Positions 33,879-41,801 of a DNA stretch of 64,000 nucleotides are shown here, piece after piece; positions within the stretch are counted from its first letter, which is position 1; the number at the start of each line of letters is the position of its first letter. A model generated the notes under the pieces. The model made no database searches and was not told where the DNA came from. It worked only from the letters and a program-made list of their open reading frames with translations. Position numbers and translations under genes: made by a program. The DNA comes from Vibrio diazotrophicus (GTDB lineage: Bacteria > Pseudomonadota > Gammaproteobacteria > Enterobacterales > Vibrionaceae): contig NZ_CP151842.1 in NCBI RefSeq assembly GCF_038452265.1, forward strand, positions 310,001 through 374,000. Reading direction: 5' to 3'.

Positions 33879-34889
33879 TTAGTCTGGGTAGTTCTCTAAG
33901 AACTCTTCGACTTTGTCGACCATAGTTGGGCTACCAACAAAGAAAGGCACACGTTGGTGCAGTTCGGTTGGTTTGATATCCAGAATACGATTCTTACCAT
34001 CAGAGGCAATACCGCCAGCCTGTTCCATCAAAAATGCCATTGGGTTGCACTCGTACAGAAGGCGTAATTTTCCATTTGGATGGCTCTCTGTGCTCGGGTA
34101 CATGTAGATGCCGCCTTTGAGCAGATTGCGGTGGAAGTCAGCAACCAAAGAGCCGATATAACGTGATGTATAAGGACGATTATCTTCAGGCACATTCTCT
34201 TGGCAGAATTTGATGTATTTCTTCACGCCAGTCGGGAAGCGGATGTAGTTACCTTCGTTAATCGAGTAAATCTTACCGCTTTCTGGAATACGCATATTTT
34301 CATGCGATAAACAGAAAGAACCAATCGAAGGGTCATAGGTAAAGCCATTGACACCGTTACCAGTGGTGTAAACCAACATGGTCGAAGAGCCGTAAATCAC
34401 ATACCCTGCGGCAACTTGTTTGTGGCCAGGTTGTAAGAAGTCTTCTGCTGTCGGTGGAGCGCCGACCGGAGAAATACGACGATAAATGGAGAAAATTGTG
34501 CCAACTGACACGTTCACATCAATGTTTGACGAGCCATCAAGCGGATCCATCAAGACAACGTATTTCGCATTTTTGTTGAGGTCTTTATTAAAGGCTACAG
34601 CTTCATCTTCCTCTTCACTGGCTACGCCACAAACTTGGTCACGCGCTTCAAGCGCGGCTTTAAATTTGTCGTTGGCATAAACATCCAGTTTTTGCTGCTC
34701 TTCACCTTGCACATTATCCTGACCAGATGCACCTGTGATATCAGCAAGGCCAGCCTTATTGATTTCACGGTTTACAATCTTCGCGGCAAGACGAATAGAA
34801 GCCAGTAGGGACGATAGTTCACCACTTGCATGGGGGAAGTCGTGTTGTTTCTCAACAATGAACTCACCAAGGGTGCGCATCTCAGACAT
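33879..34889 (-). CDS. fbp: Class I fructose-1,6-bisphosphatase
   Basis: Fbp converts fructose-1,6-bisphosphate to fructose-6-phosphate, the committed step of gluconeogenesis. The 336-residue protein (E. coli 332) contains the metal-binding DPLDGSSNIDVNVSVGT motif and the C-terminal LLYECNPMAFLMEQAGG substrate region. AAGGAAATAAC precedes the ATG. It is divergent from mpl, and the same fbp-mpl pairing occurs in E. coli. Confidence 0.97.
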   Translation of the reverse strand: MSEMRTLGEFIVEKQHDFPHASGELSSLLASIRLAAKIVNREINKAGLADITGASGQDNVQGEEQQKLDVYANDKFKAALEARDQVCGVASEEEDEAVAFNKDLNKNAKYVVLMDPLDGSSNIDVNVSVGTIFSIYRRISPVGAPPTAEDFLQPGHKQVAAGYVIYGSSTMLVYTTGNGVNGFTYDPSIGSFCLSHENMRIPESGKIYSINEGNYIRFPTGVKKYIKFCQENVPEDNRPYTSRYIGSLVADFHRNLLKGGIYMYPSTESHPNGKLRLLYECNPMAFLMEQAGGIASDGKNRILDIKPTELHQRVPFFVGSPTMVDKVEEFLENYPD

Positions 34890-35149
34890 GTTATTTCCTT
34901 AACACTATATTTTCGGGGGGATTTTTAGTGGGGCTGTGAGGTGTTCTCTGTTGGAACTTTTTTGACACGCGCGCCCGCAAAGAGTTTAGGTCTTTTATCT
35001 TTTTACGGGTACTGAACTAACTGTTTGATATCTCATTTTTTATGTCGACTTATTACAAATTACATTGCTCTGATCTTCGATGCTCGCTTTTACGATGCGA
35101 ATGAGGATAATGGGAGCCAATACAGTAAAGCGTGAAGAGATTAAGCTCG

Positions 35150-36508
35150 ATGCATATTCATATCTTAGGAATTTGTGGCACATTCATGGGTGGCGTTGCG
35201 ATGTTGGCGCGTCAGTTGGGTCACAAAGTTACCGGTAGCGATGCCAATGTTTATCCGCCAATGAGCACCATGCTCGAGTCGCAAGGGATCGAAATAATTG
35301 AAGGTTTTGACACGACCCAGTTTGAGCCGAAGCCTGACTTGGTGGTGATTGGTAACGCGATGAGTCGTGGTAATCCATGTGTTGAATATGTGCTTAACAA
35401 CAACTTGCGCTATGTTTCAGGACCTCAGTGGCTACAAGAGTTTCTTTTGCATGACCGTTGGGTACTGGCTGTTTCAGGAACACACGGTAAAACGACCACG
35501 TCCAGTATGCTGACATGGGTGCTTGAGCACTGTGGCTACCAACCGGGTTTTTTGGTTGGCGGAGTACTGGGTAATTTCGGTGTTTCAGCGCGTTTGGGCG
35601 AAAGCATGTTTTTTGTCGTGGAAGCTGATGAATATGACAGTGCTTTTTTCGACAAGCGTTCTAAGTTTGTTCATTACCATCCTAGAACATTGGTGATGAA
35701 TAATTTGGAGTTCGATCATGCAGATATCTTCGACAATCTTGAAGCGATCAAGCGTCAATTCCATCATTTAGTCAGAACTGTGCCGGGCAACGGTCGTATT
35801 TTCGCACCAATGCAAGATGAAGCATTACAAGATGTTTTGCAGCGTGGTTGTTGGAGTGAAACTGAGTTCAGTGGTGACAATGCTGACTGGCAAGCAGAAA
35901 AAATCACTAAAGATGGCTCTCAGTTCCATATTCTGTTTAAAAACACGCGTGTTGGTACGGTTAAGTGGGATTTAGTCGGTGATCATAACGTCAGCAATGC
36001 TCTGATGGCGGTAGCTGCGGCACGTCATGTGGGAGTCACGCCTGATCTGGCTTGTGAAGCCTTGGGGTCTTTTATCAACACCAAACGCCGCTTAGAGCTC
36101 AAAGGCGAAGCCGCGGGGGTGACTGTGTATGACGATTTTGCTCATCATCCAACGGCGATTGAACTGACTTTAGGTGGTCTGCGCAATAAAGTGGGTGACA
36201 AGAAAATCATCGCGGTATTGGAACCTCGTTCAGCGACAATGAAGCTGGGCGTACATAAAGAAACCTTGGCTCAGTCACTTCACGCGGCAGATTCGGTTTA
36301 CTTGTTCCAGCCAGCAACGATCCCTTGGTCTGTTCAGGATGTGGCAGAGCAGTGTGCACAGCCGGCTCGGGTCAGCGATAATATTGATGAATTCGTTGCA
36401 ATGATCTGTTCTGAAGCACAAGCCGGCGATCAGATTCTGGTGATGAGTAACGGTGGCTTCAATGGTATTCACGATAAGTTACTCACCGCACTCAAAGCTA
36501 AACAGTAG
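35150..36508 (+). CDS. mpl: UDP-N-acetylmuramate:L-Ala-gamma-D-Glu-meso-Dap ligase (peptidoglycan recycling)
   Basis: Mpl attaches recycled murein tripeptide directly to UDP-MurNAc, saving the stepwise Mur ligase route. The 452-residue protein has an N-terminal Rossmann domain (HILGICGTFMGG), the central ATP loop GTHGKTTTS (110-118) and the C-terminal ligase domain with YDDFAHHPTAIE. The ATG at 35150 gives the usual MHIHILGICGTF start; an in-frame GTG at 35132 would add six residues. It is followed after 14 bp by ubiX. Confidence 0.95.
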   Translation: MHIHILGICGTFMGGVAMLARQLGHKVTGSDANVYPPMSTMLESQGIEIIEGFDTTQFEPKPDLVVIGNAMSRGNPCVEYVLNNNLRYVSGPQWLQEFLLHDRWVLAVSGTHGKTTTSSMLTWVLEHCGYQPGFLVGGVLGNFGVSARLGESMFFVVEADEYDSAFFDKRSKFVHYHPRTLVMNNLEFDHADIFDNLEAIKRQFHHLVRTVPGNGRIFAPMQDEALQDVLQRGCWSETEFSGDNADWQAEKITKDGSQFHILFKNTRVGTVKWDLVGDHNVSNALMAVAAARHVGVTPDLACEALGSFINTKRRLELKGEAAGVTVYDDFAHHPTAIELTLGGLRNKVGDKKIIAVLEPRSATMKLGVHKETLAQSLHAADSVYLFQPATIPWSVQDVAEQCAQPARVSDNIDEFVAMICSEAQAGDQILVMSNGGFNGIHDKLLTALKAKQ

Positions 36509-36522
36509 AATATGAGAACGAT

Positions 36523-37143
36523 ATGAACCAAAGCAAAGCGATTACCTTAGCGTGGACGGGGGCATCAGGTGCTCCCTACGGGCTGCGTCTGTTGCAATGT
36601 CTACTCGCTGCCGATTACACCGTCTATCTGTTGATTTCGTCTGCGGCGCGCGTGGTGTTGGCGACAGAGCACGATCTGAAACTGCCAAGTGGTCCTGATG
36701 CAGCGAAAGCGGCACTAGTCGAACATCTTCAGTGTGATGCTGAGAAGTTGATCGTTTGTGGTAAGGAAGATTGGTTCTCTCCTGTCGCGTCTGGATCTGC
36801 GGCACCAAAACAGATGATCGTTTGTCCTTGCTCTACAGGTAGTGTGGCCGCTATTGCTCATGGAATGTCGGACAATCTTATTGAGCGTGCTGCGGACGTG
36901 GTGATGAAAGAGCGTGGTCAGCTTCTGCTGGTGGTGCGAGAAACGCCATTTTCGACGTTGCATCTGGAGAACATGCATAAGCTTTCGCAAATGGGCGTCA
37001 CGATTATGCCTGCTGCTCCGGGTTTCTATCATCAACCTAAATCGATTGATGATCTGGTTGATTTTATGGTCGCTCGTATATTGGATCATCTGGGCATTGA
37101 GCAAACTCTTGTACCGCGCTGGGGGTATGATCAACGTAGTTAA
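36523..37143 (+). CDS. ubiX: Flavin prenyltransferase UbiX
   Basis: UbiX prenylates FMN to make the prFMN cofactor needed by the ubiquinone decarboxylase UbiD. The 206-residue flavoprotein has TGASGAPYGLRLL at the N-terminus, the SGSAAPKQMIVCPCSTGS flavin/prenyl site and KERGQLLLVVRETPFS. The enzyme is a cytoplasmic dodecamer in characterised homologues. It is probably co-transcribed with mpl (14-bp gap). An ERIC element begins 5 bp after its stop. Confidence 0.95.
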   Translation: MNQSKAITLAWTGASGAPYGLRLLQCLLAADYTVYLLISSAARVVLATEHDLKLPSGPDAAKAALVEHLQCDAEKLIVCGKEDWFSPVASGSAAPKQMIVCPCSTGSVAAIAHGMSDNLIERAADVVMKERGQLLLVVRETPFSTLHLENMHKLSQMGVTIMPAAPGFYHQPKSIDDLVDFMVARILDHLGIEQTLVPRWGYDQRS

Positions 37144-37147
37144 CGTA

Positions 37148-37274
37148 GATACTCAAACTACTTGGAGTTGCGGTAGGCGGCAAGTAAGTGAATTCCCATG
37201 AACATAGATAAACTATGTGATTGGGGTGAACGAACGCAGCCAACACCGCTGCAGCTTCAAGTAGAAAGAGTATA
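37148..37274. repeat. ERIC element (enterobacterial repetitive intergenic consensus)
   Basis: A 127-bp imperfect palindrome of exactly the canonical ERIC length. The ends are GATACTC and GAGTATA. Internal blocks GGCGGCAAGTAAGTGAAT, ATTGGGGTGAACGAACGC, AGCCAACACCGCTGCAGC and TTCAAGTA match the ERIC consensus as I know it. The centre forms ACATAG-ATAAA-CTATGT. It sits between ubiX and the TPP riboswitch and would be transcribed on the ubiX mRNA. ERICs are non-autonomous and mobilised by an unknown mechanism. Confidence 0.92.
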
Positions 37275-37311
37275 AGTAGCATCTATTTTCGTTTACATTT
37301 ACAATCCACTT

Positions 37312-37435
37312 TACTCACGGGGGGCTAACCATTCACCAGATGAATGGCGCTGAGATCAAGCAGAGCTTGGGACCCGAAGTCCATTATTATTTTAATAGTG
37401 GTATTTACCTGAACCAGATAATGCTGGCGTAGGAA
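37312..37435 (+). promoter_or_regulatory. TPP riboswitch (thi-box) upstream of thiBPQ
   Basis: Conserved TPP aptamer blocks appear in order: ACTCACGGGGGGC, GCTGAGATCA, GACCC and ACCTGAACCAGATAATGCTGGCGTAGGAA (given in pieces). A variable hairpin TCCATTATTATTTTAATAGTGG separates the arms. It precedes the thiamine ABC transporter operon, so TPP binding should shut off thiamine uptake. Confidence 0.95.
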
Positions 37436-37494
37436 TTGAGTTGGGAATGTGATAATCAAACATCCGATTATTCCTGTCCTCCCTCAAGCCTGTC

Positions 37495-37509
37495 AGCTCT
37501 GAGGAGAGC
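37495..37509 (+). promoter_or_regulatory. Shine-Dalgarno-sequestering hairpin of thiB
   Basis: The ribosome-binding site GAGGAGAG (37501-37508) lies in a small hairpin GCTCT-GAGG-AGAGC. It can also pair through TGAGG with CCTCA at 37481-37485. No U-tract terminator lies between the aptamer and the gene. Control of translation initiation is therefore the likely output of the riboswitch; this is inferred. Confidence 0.5.
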
Positions 37510-37514
37510 GAGCC

Positions 37515-38522
37515 TTGAACACCAAATTTTCTGCCATTGCTTTGGCAACTTTATCGTTTATTGCAACATCATCTAGTACAGCTTTCGCTGCCGATAACAC
37601 TCTAACTGTCTATACCTATGACTCATTTGCTGCTGAGTGGGGACCTGGTCCTGCTATTGAGAAAGCATTTGAAGCTCAATGTGGCTGTGATTTAAATTTT
37701 GTCGCTCTGGATGACGGTGTGTCTATCTTGAACCGCCTGCGTCTAGAGGGCGATAAAACCAAAGCAGACATCGTATTGGGTTTAGACAACAACCTTATGG
37801 TAGAAGCGAAACAAACCGGCTTGTTGGCACCACACTCTGTTGATACACAGTCTCTTCAAGTGCCGAACGGCTGGAGCGATGATACTTTCGTTCCTTACGA
37901 CTATGGCTACTTTGCTTTTGTTTACAACAAAGAAAAATTGGCCAATCCACCGAAAAGCCTAAAAGAGCTGGTTGAAAGCCGTGATGATCTGAAAGTGATT
38001 TATCAAGACCCACGTACTTCGACACCGGGTCAAGGCCTGTTGCTTTGGATGAAGTCTGTTTATGGCGACAACGCCACAGAAGCATGGAAGAGCTTAGCGA
38101 AGAAAACGGTGACTGTGACTAAAGGTTGGTCTGAGTCTTATTCTATGTTCTTGAAAGGCGAGTCGGACCTAGTTCTTTCCTACACCACTTCTCCTGCATA
38201 CCACCTGATTGCTGAAAATGATGCTCGCTTTGCAACGGCTGACTTCTCTGAAGGCCATTATATGCAAGTTGAAGTGGCTGCGAAGGTGAAAACCAGCCAG
38301 CATCAAAAACTTGCTGATGAGTTTATGAGCTTTATTCTTAGCAATGATTTTCAGTCTGTGATTCCAACTGGCAACTGGATGTATCCGGTGACAAACACGG
38401 AACTACCAGAAGGGTTTGATTCACTTTCAGTACCACAAAAATCGTTAACTTTCACCGCAGACGAAGTGGCAAAAGAGCGTAAGGCTTGGGTTCGTGAATG
38501 GCAAAACGCCTTAACTTTTTAA
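37515..38522 (+). CDS. thiB: Thiamine/TPP ABC transporter substrate-binding protein
   Basis: ThiB (TbpA) is the periplasmic binding protein that delivers thiamine, TMP and TPP to ThiPQ. The 335-residue protein has a signal peptide (MNTKFSAIALATLSFIATSS, cleavage near AFA-AD) and a type II periplasmic-binding fold with LTVYTYDSFAAEWGPGP at the mature N-terminus. The start codon is TTG with GAGGAGA 7 nt upstream, a low-efficiency start suited to riboswitch control. It is first in thiBPQ, downstream of the TPP riboswitch. Confidence 0.95.
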   Translation: MNTKFSAIALATLSFIATSSSTAFAADNTLTVYTYDSFAAEWGPGPAIEKAFEAQCGCDLNFVALDDGVSILNRLRLEGDKTKADIVLGLDNNLMVEAKQTGLLAPHSVDTQSLQVPNGWSDDTFVPYDYGYFAFVYNKEKLANPPKSLKELVESRDDLKVIYQDPRTSTPGQGLLLWMKSVYGDNATEAWKSLAKKTVTVTKGWSESYSMFLKGESDLVLSYTTSPAYHLIAENDARFATADFSEGHYMQVEVAAKVKTSQHQKLADEFMSFILSNDFQSVIPTGNWMYPVTNTELPEGFDSLSVPQKSLTFTADEVAKERKAWVREWQNALTF

Positions 38523-38536
38523 CGTCTAAGGTTTAA

Positions 38537-40141
38537 GTGAGTTTGAACTCTGTACCTAAAATAGGCATTGGGGTCGCGATACTGGTCGCGACCTTTGTCA
38601 TTTCTGCATTGTGCGCGTTACTTCTCCATGCACCTAGCCTGAACTTTGCTCAGGTCTGGCAGGATCCGTATTATCGCCACGTCACTCAGTTTAGCTTTTA
38701 TCAAGCCAGCCTATCGATGTTGCTGAGTGTCGGCTTCGCGGTTCCGGTCGCCCATGCGCTATACAGACGGCGATTCTGGGGGAGAAGCCTGCTGATCAAA
38801 CTGTTTGCCACAACACTGGTGCTTCCTGTACTGGTGGGCGTGTTTGGTCTGTTGGCAATATACGGCAATAGTGGATTGCTGGCGGAGGTACTGAGTTGGT
38901 TTGAACTGAACCTGCCTTTTTCTATCTACGGATTGAACGGTATTTTGCTGGCACATTTTTTCTTTAACCTTCCCTACGCCAGTCGTTTATTACTGCAAGC
39001 ATTAGAATCCATTCCTGATGAACAGCATAAGTTGTGCGCGCATTTGGGGATGAGTCACTGGCATAAATTCCGTTGGGTGGAGTGGCCACGGATTCGTCAG
39101 CAATTACCTCATGTTTGTGGTTTGGTCTTTATGTTGTGTTTCACCAGTTTTGCCACTGTGATGGCGCTGGGGGGAGGACCAAAATCGACAACCATTGAAC
39201 TCGCCATCTACCAAGCGATTAAGTTTGATTTCGACCTGCAAGCAGGTGCTCTATTAGCGCTATGGCAGATCATTCTTTGCAGCGTTTTGTATTTATCGAT
39301 TCAGAAACTCGCCAAGCCTGTAGCAGTAACCGCAGGTAATGTGGCAACGCACAACGTGGTTAGCCGAGATTCAACCAAGACGCGTTGTTGGGACGGGTTC
39401 TGGATTCTGTTCGTTATTGTGCTTGTGGTACCGCCGTTATTGATGGTTTTGCTAAGCGGTATTAACTGGCAGGTTCTCTCAGTGTTATCGGATAGCCTGT
39501 TCTGGAATGCGTTTTCTGCATCCATACAAGTGGCGGTTCTTGCGTCTTCATTCGCTTTGGTTGCGGGCATTGCTATTTTGATGACTACCCGTTTTTGGCG
39601 TATCCGATATCAAACGGCAAAAGCGACCACGCTTGAACTAACCGGAACCATCATTCTTGTTACTCCGGGATTAGTCGTCAGTACCGGGTTATTTTTGTTG
39701 CTGCGCAGTTTTACCGATGCGTTCAGTTTTGCATTTTGGGTTGTAGTGGCCGTTAATGCTCTGATGGCTTTACCTTATGTGTTGAAAACACTGGCTCAGC
39801 CCATGCTGCATATTGAGCAACAGTATCAGCTTCTTTGCGCGTCCTTGGGTATCCGCGGCTGGCATCGAATCAGATTAATTGAAGGAAAAGCGTTGAGTAA
39901 GCCGATGGCGCATGCGTTTGCAATCAGCTTTTTGCTCTCTATGGGTGATCTCAGCGCGATAGCTTTATTTGGCAGCCAAGATTTCCGAACTCTGCCACTG
40001 TATCTGTTCCAGCTACTCGGTAGTTACCAAATGGAGTCTGCTGCGGTGGTGTCACTCACCTTGTTACTTATGAGTGTCTGCTGCTTTGTTGTGATCGAAA
40101 AACTCTTTATTGCTCATTCTTCCAGAGGTCGTGAATGTTAG
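38537..40141 (+). CDS. thiP: Thiamine/TPP ABC transporter permease
   Basis: ThiP is the fused two-domain inner-membrane permease of the thiamine importer. Its 534 residues contain about twelve hydrophobic segments. There are two EAA-type loops (about 160-190, AHLGMSHWHKFRWVEWPRIR; and about 432-460, ASLGIRGWHRIRLIEGKALS) that dock the ATPase. The start is a GTG 14 bp after thiB, with AAGG upstream. The C-terminus overlaps thiQ by 7 bp. Confidence 0.95.
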   Translation: MSLNSVPKIGIGVAILVATFVISALCALLLHAPSLNFAQVWQDPYYRHVTQFSFYQASLSMLLSVGFAVPVAHALYRRRFWGRSLLIKLFATTLVLPVLVGVFGLLAIYGNSGLLAEVLSWFELNLPFSIYGLNGILLAHFFFNLPYASRLLLQALESIPDEQHKLCAHLGMSHWHKFRWVEWPRIRQQLPHVCGLVFMLCFTSFATVMALGGGPKSTTIELAIYQAIKFDFDLQAGALLALWQIILCSVLYLSIQKLAKPVAVTAGNVATHNVVSRDSTKTRCWDGFWILFVIVLVVPPLLMVLLSGINWQVLSVLSDSLFWNAFSASIQVAVLASSFALVAGIAILMTTRFWRIRYQTAKATTLELTGTIILVTPGLVVSTGLFLLLRSFTDAFSFAFWVVVAVNALMALPYVLKTLAQPMLHIEQQYQLLCASLGIRGWHRIRLIEGKALSKPMAHAFAISFLLSMGDLSAIALFGSQDFRTLPLYLFQLLGSYQMESAAVVSLTLLLMSVCCFVVIEKLFIAHSSRGREC

Positions 40142-40839
40142 TTTTAGAAAACGTACGCTATGAATATCAAAATGAGTGGTTTGAGTTTTGTTTGACTATC
40201 CCTCGAGGCGCGATTGTTTCTTTGATGGGACCAAGTGGTGCAGGCAAATCGACTTTGCTCAGTTTGGTGGCTGGATTCATTGAGCCGAACAGTGGAAACG
40301 TGAGTGTTGCAGGCGAGTCACTTCTGGGTAAAGAACCCTATCAGCGCCCATTCTCAATGTTGTTCCAAGAGCACAACTTGTTTGCCCATTTGACGGTACG
40401 AGAAAACATCGCGTTGGGTTTGAATCCAAGCCTGAATTTAACCGCGCAGCAAAAAGAACAAGTTGATATTGCGGCAAAACAGGTAGGGGTAGAGGAGTTC
40501 ATGAATCGTCTGCCTCAAAGCCTTTCCGGTGGTCAGCGTCAGAGAGTGGCTCTCGCTCGATGTTTTGTTCAGTCGCATCCCATTTGGTTGCTTGATGAAC
40601 CGTTTTCAGCGTTGGATCCTTTGTTACGTGAGGAGATGCTCAGCTTAGTCAAACGCTTAGCAACTGAGCGCAATATTACCGTGGTGATGGTGACTCACCA
40701 TCTGAGTGATGCGAAAGCGATAGCCTCACATTTTGCGTTTCTGGCTGAGGGGCGGGTACAAGTGTTTGATGAGGTTGATGCGCTGTCATCTTCGCATCCA
40801 CATCCATTGCTCAGTGACTTCGTCAGAGCGGGAGAATAA
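40135..40839 (+). CDS. thiQ: Thiamine/TPP ABC transporter ATPase
   Basis: ThiQ energises thiamine import by ThiBP. The 234-residue ATPase has Walker A GPSGAGKST (32-40), Q-loop SMLFQEHNLFAHL, signature LSGGQRQRVALARC, Walker B IWLLDEPFSALDP and H-loop VTHH. The gene overlaps thiP by 7 bp, implying translational coupling, and is followed at once by a strong terminator. Confidence 0.95.
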   Translation: MLVLENVRYEYQNEWFEFCLTIPRGAIVSLMGPSGAGKSTLLSLVAGFIEPNSGNVSVAGESLLGKEPYQRPFSMLFQEHNLFAHLTVRENIALGLNPSLNLTAQQKEQVDIAAKQVGVEEFMNRLPQSLSGGQRQRVALARCFVQSHPIWLLDEPFSALDPLLREEMLSLVKRLATERNITVVMVTHHLSDAKAIASHFAFLAEGRVQVFDEVDALSSSHPHPLLSDFVRAGE

Positions 40840-40840
40840 T

Positions 40841-40868
40841 AAAAAGCCTCACATTGGTGAGGCTTTTT
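40841..40868. terminator. Bidirectional terminator between thiQ and darP
   Basis: AAAAAGCCTCAC (40841-40852) and GTGAGGCTTTTT (40857-40868) make a perfect 12-bp stem with a 4-nt loop. It can end thiBPQ on the plus strand and darP on the minus strand. Confidence 0.92.
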
Positions 40869-40887
40869 TAATGCACAATTAATCGCG

Positions 40888-41418
40888 TTACAAAATTGAT
40901 GCGTCGTTATGTTCTTTCAATACTTGGAAGATTTCACGAGACGCTTTTGGTGGCTTATTCGCTTCTTTCTCTTTCTTCGCTTGGCGAGCAAGTTGACGTA
41001 AGCGTTGGCGATCCATTTCTGGATATAAAACCATTGCGTCGTTAATAGCATCATCACCTTGCTCAACGATACGATCACGCATCTGCTCAAGCTTGTGTAA
41101 TACCGCAGTATTTTGTGAGTGTTTGTTGCGTAATTTGTCCAGCGCCGCTTGGATTGGCTCAGGATCGATAGTACGCATCATTTTACCGATGTATTGCAGT
41201 TGACGACGTCTAGCTTCCATGTTGAAACGTTGCGCATCTTTGATTGCCAGTAGCAAATCTTCAGGCATCGGTATTTTTGATAACTGTGATGATTTCAAAC
41301 CAACCAGTTCTTCACCGAGCTTTTGCAGCGCAGTCATGTCATTTTTCATTTCGGTTTTACTAACCCAAATGATCTCCTCTTCTTCTTCCCAAGGAGCTTT
41401 TTGGTTTTTACGTGCCAT
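40888..41418 (-). CDS. darP: Ribosome biogenesis factor DarP (YjgA)
   Basis: DarP associates with late 50S precursors and helps dual assembly of the peptidyl transferase centre. The 176-residue, highly charged helical protein has the acidic N-terminus WEEEEEIIWVSKTEMK and the conserved LQYIGKMMRTIDPEPI segment. The ATG at 41418 (MARKNQKAPW) is preferred over the ATG three codons upstream because it matches the family start. It is divergent from pmbA, as in E. coli, with a miniature mobile element in the gap. Confidence 0.93.
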   Translation of the reverse strand: MARKNQKAPWEEEEEIIWVSKTEMKNDMTALQKLGEELVGLKSSQLSKIPMPEDLLLAIKDAQRFNMEARRRQLQYIGKMMRTIDPEPIQAALDKLRNKHSQNTAVLHKLEQMRDRIVEQGDDAINDAMVLYPEMDRQRLRQLARQAKKEKEANKPPKASREIFQVLKEHNDASIL

Positions 41419-41510
41419 TTTCTTCAACTATTGAGGTGTATATGTCAGCTATTTTAGCAAGAATCGTGGGGAGAAAGCGAAATTCTTGTTACTCTATAGC
41501 TAAGTAATTA

Positions 41511-41773
41511 GGGTCTGTTAACCTTTTGCGATGATTTTTGCAGCAATTTATGAACAGCTTATACAAGGCAGAGCTTATGCCGTGTAGTATTCTCCACAAG
41601 TAAGCGATAACGCGGTAGAAGCTGTTCATAAATGCTGCCCGAAGGGTTCGGCTAAAAGCGTTTTACTCTTTGTTGCAAGCTATTCACTTAGAATAACTAA
41701 GTTATATATCTTGCGCCGCGATTAAAACGCTTTTAACTCGAACAAAATTTAACCTCAAAAGGTCAACAGACCC
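41511..41773. mobile_element. 263-bp miniature inverted-repeat element (MITE-like) with TA duplication
   Basis: Terminal inverted repeats GGGTCTGTTAACCTTTT (41511-41527) and AAAAGGTCAACAGACCC (41757-41773) agree at 16 of 17 positions and are flanked on both sides by TA (41509-41510 and 41774-41775). Inside, GCAGCAATTTATGAACAGCTT (41540-41560) pairs with AAGCTGTTCATAAATGCTGC (41619-41638) save one unpaired base. AAAAGCGTTTTA (41654-41665) pairs with TAAAACGCTTTT (41723-41734). There is no transposase. A TA target duplication is typical of IS630/Tc1-mariner elements, so a related transposase elsewhere may mobilise it. It fills most of the 383-bp darP-pmbA gap. Confidence 0.8.
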
Positions 41774-41801
41774 TATCAAAAGCTCAATAGTTGGATGAGA
41801 T

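Noticed and set aside
37064..37282. Minus-strand open frame covering the ERIC element
   Set aside because: ERIC palindromes often leave open frames; this one overlaps ubiX and has no coding features.
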